Shown piece after piece: positions 20,815-29,365 of a stretch of 64,000 nucleotides of DNA. The stretch spans positions 64,750,077 to 64,814,076 of the forward strand of contig CM042157.1 in NCBI GenBank assembly GCA_023376005.1. Reading direction: 5' to 3'. The DNA comes from Doryteuthis pealeii. Its lineage: Eukaryota; Mollusca; Cephalopoda; Myopsida; Loliginidae. The notes beneath the pieces are model-generated. The model searched no databases and was not told the origin of the DNA. It saw nothing but the letters and a program-made list of their open reading frames with translations. The position numbers and the translations under genes are program-made. Each line of letters begins with the position of its first letter. Within the stretch, counting starts at the first letter, position 1.

Positions 20815-21925
20815 GCTCACTTCATCACATCCACAGATGTGTACAACCAGTGCCAGCGCGTGTTACCGAAGGGGACCTAGCTTGTGGGGGGACCCGGATG
20901 TGCATATTCATTTATATTTTATATGACAACGGTTTCGACCACCGGTGGCTTTGGCCCTGGACCGCATAAGTTAACATCGTTGATCCCAGGGGGACATCGC
21001 CCCAGGCAACACCTGCCCCCCTCGATTTAAAGGGACAGGGCTGGGTTTATTACCCGGTGCCTGAGGCGCACCCCTGAAAGGGAATGCCGACGGGATCACC
21101 GCATTTTTTGCACCCGCCTCCCATGAGCTTCGGTTTGTGGGTGGTCCCACATTAAGGGCCTTGTGCTTAACCCGTACAACGTGGGTACGTGGTAATATCG
21201 ACAATACTATTTATGACCGCCCTGTCGGCTGGAGCGTTAATTCTAACATTTCCATCAATCACGAACTACCGACTGCACCTCTGCAGAAGGATAAGACTCC
21301 TCCAATGAGGCCACCTGTTGGCCGTGGCTGGCGACCCGTGATGCTTTAGGATGGAACCCAGGTGGCTGAGCAGTCCATGACTTGCAACACTCCACTTTGA
21401 CCCTTACTTGGGCTAGACGGGCGGTCGGAGAGGCTCCTTTCGATCAATCGGCTGGTCACGTCAAGCCCAAGCACCTATATAATTGTTCCAACACTATTGC
21501 CCTTATGGCAAGCCCCAACCCTTCTTATCATATGGGTGCTAGAAGGCGGTGGCTGAGGGTATCCATGTCCTGGGAATGACGTTAAACTCTATCTGATGGT
21601 GAGGTTCCAGTTTTGGAGGTTTCGGAATGTGTAGCACCCCTTCATCACCATGGCTCCAGGTCCACTCTGGCTTCAGTGGAAAAAACAAAAAAAAAAAAAA
21701 AAAACATTGTCATTACAAGTGCTATTATTATTTAATAGTACCTGTAGGGTTCTATTATGGGTTAATATAAGCTATTATTAATAGTACCTTTAGGGTCCAT
21801 CTGTGGGTTAAATAGAAAAATTGTTTATAAAAAAATTGAGTATCCATTAAGAATGAATTTATTTAAAAAGTTTGTTGACATTGAATGACCCACTGAGGTT
21901 GATGTGCCGTAAAAAAAAACAAAAA
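20815..21925 (-). mobile_element. Dispersed repeat D, longest copy
   Basis: About 1.1 kb. On the minus strand it begins with the repeat C/D head (ACGGCACATCAACCTCAGTG) and runs through an A-rich and duplicated AACCCATAGATGGACCCTAA section, a GC-rich central part (GGGCTTGACGTGACCAGCCG, GTCGCCAGCCACGGCCAACA) and the GATCAACGATGTTAACTTA end. There is no long frame and no recognisable protein. The family is otherwise represented by pieces of this copy, so this is the best template for a consensus. The class is unknown. Confidence 0.8.
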
Positions 21926-21929
21926 ACTA

Positions 21930-23008
21930 TTTTATGAAAATTTACATGTAATTGAGTGGTGGCCCCGTATGATAGATTCGGAGGGGGTGGAGCAATGATA
22001 CCCTAATACTGTGTACTTATGCTAAATCAGACATCTATTATTTATTATACTAAAGCTGAGTTAATCAACTTTTGCTTCCTAAACGCTTTTTTACTGTTTA
22101 GTTTAATGACACGAAAATTATACTAAATTATTCCTTACTTTTAGGATTGAATATGTTTGAAAAAATATCTTTTTAATTTGTTCTAATTAGTCGTAATTTG
22201 CAATTAAGTAAAAACCGACCAATATCTGACTTTACTCAGTGTCTATCTCTTTCTTACCTCTATGTATCTCTTGACTACCTCCTCGTTATATAATGTTATG
22301 GAGGGTAGAGAGAGAGAGACAGATAGACAGAGACAGAGACAGAGACAGAGAAAGAGACAGAGAGACGGGAGAATTTGAAATGTATTTCTTTGTTAAATAT
22401 CACAACCAGCAACCCATAGCTTAAATGAGGTCAAACATTTCCTTTCTTAGAAAGCCAACAAAATGATTTTAAGGTTTCGTCCGGCCGTATTTTTTATTTA
22501 TTTTTTCCCTTTGCTAACTCCCTTTTCCCTAATCTCAATTATCTACCCAGAGCTGAATGGGTGACCTGATTGTCTCGTTTATCAACTCTCTGCGACTCAA
22601 AAAACAGATGTATTTATTTCCAGAGCTATGTGACTATATTAATAAAACATCAAGGATTACTAATTTAAAAAAAAATCGCTCTAACATTAACTTGAAAAAA
22701 AAAAAAAGAAGACTTTGCTATTTGGGTCTTTTGGTATTTTCTTGGTCTTTTGAGTATTGCCTAATTGTTCAACTGTTTAAACCACTCCTGCGTACAGTGC
22801 TTCTTTCTGTCAAGTCTTGAAACTGCCTCCCTCTCCTAAACCAATTTGTCAAACACAACTTTCCAATGAACTAGGTGAATTCCATCAGCACTCCTATCAA
22901 GTCTTTCAGCTCTAGCTGATAGTGCTGCTGGTTGATGATGATGATGTCAATCCCTCAAACGTTTGAAAGAAATGACAACAACTAAGGCTAGGATAACAAA
23001 ATAAATTG
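21930..23008. other. Unassigned sequence with AGAC microsatellite
   Basis: Mostly AT-rich. 22309-22368 is a GA/GACA run, and 22935-22950 a short GAT run. No gene or RNA seen. A short plus frame at 22557-22820 has no recognised similarity and is shortened by an indel in the second copy (48208-48417), so I do not call it. Confidence 0.5.
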
Positions 23009-23265
23009 GGTTATTTCCTATAACTCCAACATAAACAAAGGAGAACTACTCTTGACTGATAAATTATTTATTTATTTATTGATCTACTAGGAAAAAAGAA
23101 GACGGGGTTAGGGTTAAGGTTAAGGTTTAGATTTAGGGTTAAGGTTTAGGATTAGGGTTTAGGGTTATGGTTAGGGTTTAGGGTTAGTTTAATGGGAAAA
23201 AAATAAATAATTTATCAATCAAGAGTGGTTCCCCTTTGTTTATGTTGGAGTTATAGGAAATAACC
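23009..23265 (+). mobile_element. Telomere-repeat MITE (family T), copy 1
   Basis: 257 bp. The inverted ends of about 64 bp start GGTTATTTCCTATAACTCC and differ at about three positions. Inside lie about 15 degenerate TTAGGG/TTAAGG/TTTAGGG units (23106-23188). The flanks ATAAATTG (23001-23008) and AGAAAGTG (23266-23273) agree at 6 of 8. No coding capacity. Other copies: 48662-48918 (counterpart), 59941-60147 and 61861-62130. Confidence 0.9.
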
Positions 23266-23322
23266 AGAAAGTGATTAGTTTAAAATTCATCGATTTTTAT
23301 TTGACAATAAAGTAAAACTAAT

Positions 23323-23569
23323 TAAAGTCGTCGGGGTGGCCTAAAGTCGGTATCAGCCAATCAGCGAGGAAGTCTATCCCCTTTTCACTAGCGCTAGACC
23401 AAGGAGATTGTTTTTGCGTCTGAGGTGGAGCTCCACACCTACCATCAGCTTCTTACTTTACCGCACAAATCCCTGTGTTACTCATACGCTGAGTTGGCGA
23501 GGGCCGGTATCGAACTAGGAACTTTGTGGTTTCTATCCGAAGCTCTATTGACTGAGCTAACCCGGCCCT
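23323..23569 (-). mobile_element. SINE A, full length
   Basis: Minus-strand copy ending in GGGCCGGGTTAGCTCAGT. It carries the body blocks in reverse and has a T-rich change in the anticodon-arm region. Confidence 0.9.
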
Positions 23570-23837
23570 AAACGAGAAAATAACAGCAAATCATGTCAGA
23601 AAAAATACAAGGGAATAGATGATAAAGTTCTTGCGTGTATTGGCAAGTTAATGTATGGATTAAAGTGCCCTTATATATGTGTTTGTAAGTAGTAGTCATT
23701 TATGTGAGAGATGATTAAGGTTCTTGCGGATTAAAGTCGGCTCCAAGTTGTCTGCTAATAAAAGAGAGTTTTTGGTCGGCGCAAATGATAGGATTGGCTT
23801 TATATGTGGTCGAGCTGTTTGGATGTAAGGGGCTAAA

Positions 23838-24310
23838 TTAGGTTCGTTGGTACTTTGTACTGGTATCTTGTCCCCAATAAATGCTGGTTCTTTGTTCTTG
23901 TGGGCTGGTATGCTGAAATGGAACTTAGGAACGAAAAAGAACGAAAAGGCACGAGAAAGGAAAGAAACAAAGGCAGAAGGTGGATTTATGACTTAGGCTT
24001 TATTGACCAGGTCATAGTGGCCTGTAGCAAGGGAACATCTCCTTGGCTAATAGGACCAACCAGACCCAATTACGGCCTCAGTTCGAATGGCCGAGTATCC
24101 TTTTTGGGGTAGGGAGTCAGTCCTTTTTGTCAGACATGCGCAGATGGTATTTCATGGGAGTTTGTTGTTTTTAAATTTTATTTTAATTTTATTTTTGTTT
24201 TTTTAAATCCCCACAGATGTCGCGAACTCCAGGTGACGTGGACGGTATCGTGAATCCGCGAGTTCTTGTGGTGCCGGTGGTAGTGAAGCCGGGTGTGTTT
24301 GATTAAACAA
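23838..24310 (+). repeat. Possible LTR-like element F with short frame
   Basis: Starts with GTACTGGTATCTTGTCCCCA followed by AATAAA; the same piece recurs at 63459-63512. A 23940-24060 segment recurs diverged at 25130-25250 (TTTATGA-TTAGGCTTTATTG). At 24220-24238 a pyrimidine tract and CCACAG acceptor precede an ATG frame of 29 codons (MSRTPGDVDGIVNPRV...), which continues further in the second copy because one T is missing. A retroelement leader or a lone exon are both possible; I do not assign a function. Confidence 0.4.
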
Positions 24311-24449
24311 ATTTTGGTTTCATTTACACATGTGATTTTGGCAAAAGTGGATCTGATTCGAATTCTTTTATTTTAGCGAGAATTACTCTGGTTAGTTAAA
24401 TAATATAATTGATTAAGAATTCAATTGGAAATGGTGTATCAAGTTCTTG

Positions 24450-24960
24450 CACACAAACGAACTGTCATCAGATGAAGCGTTAACTTCCTGTAGATTCCCA
24501 CAAATTCGTAGTTGGTAATTTTCACCTTTAGTTGTCAAAATTCCTAGCAAATAAGGCAATTAGAGTAACCCCCCTTGACTTTCACTTTAAAACAAACCGG
24601 TAACTATTTTGAAAGTCTCCGTGCGAAATGAACAAACCTTAGAAACTTTTTCGAAAACAATACAACTGCATGCTTTAACACAAAAATACCATAAAATGTG
24701 TTCTTAATAACAATTAAGTTCATTTCAGATAATTTTATGCTAGGAATTTAGCCAACTGACTTTCACTTTGAAACAAGCCGGTAGCCATTTTGAAAGTGTC
24801 CGTGCGAAATACACAAATCTTAGAAACTTTCGAAAACAGTACAACTGCATGCTTTAACACAAAAATATCATAAAATGTGTTCTTAATAACAATTAAGTTC
24901 ATTTCAGATAATGCGCACGCACAATTTTATGCTAGGAATTTAGCCCACTAAAGGTGAAAA
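24450..24960. repeat. Direct repeats, about 185 bp, two copies
   Basis: 24579-24750 and 24765-24945 share ACTTTCACTTT-AAACAA-CCGGTA, CAACTGCATGCTTTAACACA and TTCTTAATAACAATTAAG. They are related to one arm of the fold-back just downstream (25271-25541). Confidence 0.8.
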
Positions 24961-25270
24961 TTACCCGACAATGTTTTATTTCACTGAAGCCTGAGTGACA
25001 GCAAATCTTCGGGACTTATGTGGTAGGAAGAGGTTTGTGTGTTTTATGGTTTAAAGGTAAATTGCTATTCTTGGTGTGTGTTCTTTAGGGTTTTGCCATA
25101 ACCCCATCTCATTTGGAGGTCGCACTAAAAAGGAAGGAATTTAAGAAACGAACAGGAAAGAGATAGAGACAGAAGGTGTTTTTATGATTTAGGCTTTATT
25201 GACCGACTTAGTCGTCCGTAACAAGGGGATATACCCCTGGCCGAGGAAGCGACTACACTGAGTTAAAGCC

Positions 25271-25541
25271 TTATGTTTTGGTCGGTCTTTTTTATTTCAC
25301 CATAAATCTACACTGAAAATACGAATTTGTTCGAATCAATACAACTGCATGTTTTTAACGCGAAAATATCATTAAATGTGTTCTTAATAACAATTAAGTC
25401 TGTTTTAAATAATGCGCAAGCACAATTAAGAACACATTTTATGATATTTTCGTGTTAAAACATGTAGTTGTATTGATTCGAAAAAATTCGTATTTTCAGT
25501 GTAGATTTACAGTGAAATGAAAATGGCCGACCAAAACATAT
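25271..25541. mobile_element. Fold-back element E
   Basis: Arms of about 118 bp (25271-25388 and 25424-25541) are near reverse complements, from TTATGTTTTGGTCGG to CCGACCAAAACATA, with a 35-bp loop containing CAATTAAG. Similarity to the solo half-element at 8691-8915 continues past the right arm to about 25620. Non-coding. The counterpart is at 50928-51199. Confidence 0.85.
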
Positions 25542-25719
25542 GGCTTCCTCAAAGTGAAATAAACAAGGGAGGTTACTCTCATTTATGTAGCTAATGTTCA
25601 GATTACCGAAAATTATATTAGAAAAACAATCAAAAGCAAAAGACATCCAACTGAAACATTGGATATTGTTTCCAGAGGAAGTGAAATCTGAAAAGGGGAG
25701 GTGTTGTAAGTAAGTAAGC

Positions 25720-25786
25720 TGCCGGGGTGGCCTAAAGTCGGTATGAGCCAATCAGCGAGGGAGTCTATCCCCGTTTCACTAGCGCT
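25720..25786 (-). repeat. SINE A 3' fragment
   Basis: Only the tail block (GGGGTGGCCTAAAGTCGGTA to CACTAGCGCT, minus orientation). Confidence 0.85.
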
Positions 25787-25835
25787 CTCCTAAAAGTTGG
25801 ACTCGTTCAAATGAACACATATAAGATACGAATAG

Positions 25836-26122
25836 GAAGCGCGTGGTGTAATGGTTAAAGTCATGGGAAATGGACTCGTCGACCCGAGTCCAAATCCTGG
25901 ACGTGGTAATTGCATTTCACTTAGAGCTAATATCCGTGGGAAAGGTATGAATCCTACTCTCCCTCCAGCTATGGGTAAATAGCAGGACAGACTGGTCTCT
26001 TTAGCCTTGGTTAGGCAACGGTCTAGGAGAAAGAAAACTCTGAATTCAAACCTGTTGAACTTCGCTTAAGAAATTGACCTTGTGTCATATCCAACTCGTG
26101 CGGAGGGGTTGGTAAATATATA
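25836..26122 (+). mobile_element. SINE B, full length
   Basis: GAAGCGCGTGGTGTAATGGT head, B-box region CGAGTCCAAATCC, then the body through GGCAACGGTCTAGGAGAAAG to CGTGCGGAGGGGTTGGTAAA. This is the most complete plus-strand copy, and its 3' end passes into ATATATAT as in other copies. Confidence 0.9.
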
Positions 26123-26489
26123 TAAGATACGAATAAATAAATACTATGTAGTAGTCTACGCTTAAATTGTTCAAATTCATAAAAACTAGAATTTTCATTT
26201 TCAATTAAATCAAGGAAGAAAAGAGGGTATTGCCTTTTCACAAAAAATATTTCTAAAACAAATAATTTATACACAATTATATGGCTCCAAGTAACCACTT
26301 CTATTCAGTAATAATTATTTGGGTTAATTCCTTCTTAACGAACATAAATTCCACCATCACAAAGAAAAAATACTAGAACGAAAAAATAGTAAAATCAAGG
26401 AATTAACCGAATTTAATGAAATTTTAGAATTTTTTAAAGCTTGAAACATGCGTTGAAGGCAATTCAATGTTTATTTTTAATTTTTTGTA

Positions 26490-26779
26490 AAGGGCATTAA
26501 TTTGGGGAAAGATACGAGCCTATTTTTTTGTAAAGGTTCTGTCTTTCTCAGGCACGCCCATAAAATTATTGAATTCTTCAGGTCGGTCGGTGATTGGTCG
26601 GATTTTTGGGGTTTTTTGGAACGAAGCTGATTTCCTGTTCCCTGAAAAGGGGCGCGAAATTCGGCAGACTGGAGATTGACTTTGAGAAGAAAGGGTCGAT
26701 TTCGTTGTCTCCGTTGGTACGAGTCAACGTAAAATTTTATTTCCCAGAATTATTGGGTTTGTTTCTCACAGAGTGAGAT
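26490..26779 (+). pseudogene. Unidentified coding remnant upstream of hairpin array
   Basis: A protein-like plus-strand stretch read in shifting frames: LSFSGTPIK, NSSGRSVIGRIFG, then after frameshifts RGAKFGRLEIDFEKKGSISL and SPLVRVNVKFYF, ending at a stop in the first hairpins. The third copy (54710-55005) keeps one open frame through most of it (its product reads FPERGAKFSRLEVDFEKKGS), so the frameshifts here may be sequencing or decay. I do not recognise the protein. Confidence 0.4.
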
Positions 26780-27096
26780 TTTGTTTTCTTCTCTGAAAGA
26801 GAAGTTTTAATTATTTGGAATTGTTTTGTGGCATATTTGAAAGACCCAAATATTGCATTTATCTCACAAAGTGGGATTATTTTCTTCTACAAAGAAGAGT
26901 TTGAGTTGTTTTATTGTATATTTGGAAAACCCAAAATAGCATAATTTTGGCTCTCAAAGAGAGTCCTTTTCTTCTTCCCAAAAAGAAGAAAAGTTATTGT
27001 TCTGTGTCGCCTTGAAAGGCCGACTTTATTTCTAATTATCCCAAGTTATTTGTAAGAAGCAAGAAGCTTCTTTAATTTTCAAGGCACTTTAGCCTT
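26712..27096 (+). ncRNA. Array of about eleven small hairpins
   Basis: Successive perfect or near-perfect stems with 2-8-nt, mostly A-rich loops. Examples: TCTCAC/GTGAGA 26764-26778; CTTCTCT/AGAGAAG 26788-26804; ATATTTG/CAAATAT 26833-26853; ATCTCAC/GTGGGAT 26861-26877; TCTTCT/AGAAGA 26883-26898; TTTGG/CCAAA 26911-26925; GGCTCTC/GAGAGTC 26949-26965; TTTTCTTCTT/AAGAAGAAAA 26967-26992; GTCGCCTT/AAGGCCGAC 27006-27024; AAGAAGC/GCTTCTT 27054-27072; AAGGC/GCCTT 27081-27096. They form three-hairpin units with a period of about 90 bp. Whether the RNA or the DNA is what folds is unknown. Copies are at 52373-52756 and 54924-55299. Confidence 0.6.
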
Positions 27097-27688
27097 AAAC
27101 ATTTGAGACTCGGCTCCTGAAAAGGCTACCTGTCATTGTAATAGCGGAATCCTAGAGAAGGAAGAGGAGAGAACAACTTCAACCCCTAGAGAAAGATTGT
27201 AGACGGACCGACGCCCCGGTTTCTCTCTACCCGACTGAGAGAGTTCGCCTCTTGTTGACCGACAGTGAGGGAAGAAAGAGAAAGAAGAGGTACTTTTTTA
27301 CTGAACTCGTTGTAGTTGTGAGTAGAACCTGTAACACACCTTTTCTTATATATATCTGTAAAATACCTTATTTTTCGGCCTTGTGCCTTTCTTGTACCTT
27401 TTTTTTGCATTTTGTTACCCTTTTTATAGTTTGTTATACTTAGCATAAAGGACAAATTATGCAAGTCATTAGTTGTCCCCTATTTTTCCCATAATAAACT
27501 TTGAATTACACAATTGTCTCCTTTTTAAATTTTCTTTTATTGTTTAGTATTTTTTAGTTTGCCAATAGACATTTATTTTTCTACAGGACGTAAAAGGACG
27601 GACACATATCCTTTTAAATACGTTCAGAAATTTTCAGTGTTTGATATATTAATGAATAAACAATATAATGCCCGATTTATTATAATTG
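27097..27688 (+). other. Sequence downstream of hairpin array, with AATAAA
   Basis: Purine-rich then T-rich. An AATAAA at 27492-27497 could end a plus-strand transcript containing the hairpins. A TTTTTCTACAG acceptor-like site is at 27579-27589. No protein recognised; nearly identical in the other two copies. Confidence 0.4.
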
Positions 27689-27807
27689 AAAACTCTTACA
27701 TTTTTTCAGATCAGTTAACTTTGAACCACGTATCTTTGAAGCGTAACACAGATTCACAAACATACGTGGTTCAAAGTTAATTGACCTGAAAAAATGTAAA
27801 AGTTTTT
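27689..27807. repeat. Inverted repeat, about 45-bp arms
   Basis: Arms 27689-27733 and 27762-27807 (core AACTTTGAACCACGTAT), with a 28-bp loop. Copies are at about 53351-53469 and 55893-56012, all intact. Confidence 0.85.
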
Positions 27808-28333
27808 AAATAAAATAACTGGTGCATTATATCTTTTATTCATGATAGTTTAACCAAGACGATCTAAGAAAACAGTAAACGATAAAGGAAAAAAAACGAG
27901 GACGATGGAATGAATTAGACGAATAAATATATGTATTGACGAACACAACCGAACAAGTTTACAAAATAATACAAAGGAAAAAGTTCAATTTCTTAACAGA
28001 CAGTAAATAAGAATAGGTAAAAAAAAAAAAAAGTTCAGCTATGGAGAGATCGGAGATGCGTCTTTTCTCGAAGTTGCGTCTTTTCTGTGTGACGGTTGTT
28101 GAAGATATTTTCAATTGACCCAAATACGCGGCAAAGGGACGTAGTGTTTACGCGACTTGTACGCGTGTGCAGCCACGTATCCGACCCAATTACACGGGTC
28201 GCAGAAACAAGTCAGTTACCGAAATAATTTGCAGAAAAAGGGGTCACAACCTGCATGAGAATAGGTAGGTATGTGTGTATGTATATGACATGAACATGTG
28301 TTAATATATGGATGTGAATAGTAGTTGCAAAAC

Positions 28334-28930
28334 AGGGATCACCAAACATGTTTCACTGTGGGACGGATAATTGAAAAAAATAATGATCGCGAGTCACATT
28401 ATTATTGCTGTAATTCTTACAGCAATAATAATGTGACTCGCGATCATTATTTTTGTCTGTGATATAAAACTCCGACAAGGGTTGATAGACAAAACATTTA
28501 ATGGGTATACAGCACATGGATAAACAGGTGTAAGAAAGGTTCAAAGTTATATATATTGGATACATGACTCTGACGAAGGTTAACAGACAAAACATTTAAT
28601 ATAGTACAGCACATGGATATGACGAGATACAAAGTACATAGGTAAAACAAAGTTACATGTAAAAAGATAAATACACATTCATGAATGTTACAAGATATAC
28701 AAAAGGTACAGACATGAGACTAAGAATAGTACATGCTGTATAATTCACTTACAGTAATGTAAGGGGGAGGCGTGCCCCAACGAGAAGGGGTAGACCAAAA
28801 TCTACCCCATGTGTCTCGTGGTTACTGGAACAGGAAAAGATACAGAAGGGTTTGAAACCGGCGCTTAAATACCATAGCCCCTGCGGGCACCAGCAAACTA
28901 ATACGGGCAGACACTAACTGGTGATCTCTT
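28334..28930 (+). mobile_element. hAT-like element, left part (cut by the gap)
   Basis: Begins CAGGGATCACCAAAC, a hAT-type end. It matches 56547-57090, where the element continues to its right end. It includes a 38-bp perfect palindrome and two 97-bp tandem units (28465-28660), and ends at the N run. Confidence 0.65.
28376..28454. repeat. 38-bp perfect palindrome, 3-nt loop
   Basis: Arms 28376-28413 and 28417-28454 around TTC (core GATCGCGAGTCACATTATTA). In copy 2 (54036-54112) both arms exist with a slightly different centre; in copy 3 (near 56585-56640) the right arm is missing. Confidence 0.95.
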
Positions 28931-29030
28931 NNNNNNNNNNNNNNNNNNNNNNNNNNNNNNNNNNNNNNNNNNNNNNNNNNNNNNNNNNNNNNNNNNNNNN
29001 NNNNNNNNNNNNNNNNNNNNNNNNNNNNNN
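28931..29030. other. Assembly gap, 100 N
   Basis: Exactly 100 N, the usual placeholder for a scaffold join of unknown size. Confidence 0.99.
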
Positions 29031-29084
29031 TTTGGGGTGTGGTAATTAATTACACACACACACACTTTTAGTGATTGTCTGGTG

Positions 29085-29365
29085 TTGGTTTTTTTAATTT
29101 TTTTACGGTGGTTTTGTATTTATACACAACAGTTCTTTGGAGTAAGGACACAAACAAAGGATAGGGCTGAACACTATTATGGTGGAGGAAGGCAAAGACA
29201 AGCTCATATTGTTACCTTGGTAGGACACTTAATAGGACCCACCAGTGTAGGCTGCCCAAGCAAAAACCCATACCATCAAATCAGTTGGTGTGCAGATGTC
29301 TGGATTTCTCTGAGTGAAAGTACTTCCGAGGGATGATTTGACGCATCGGCATGCCTGTGCTGTAC
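29085..29365 (+). pseudogene. LINE family 1 tail (copy of 4340-4580)
   Basis: The same coding tail, heavily scrambled by indels in the noisy start of piece 2. Confidence 0.7.
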
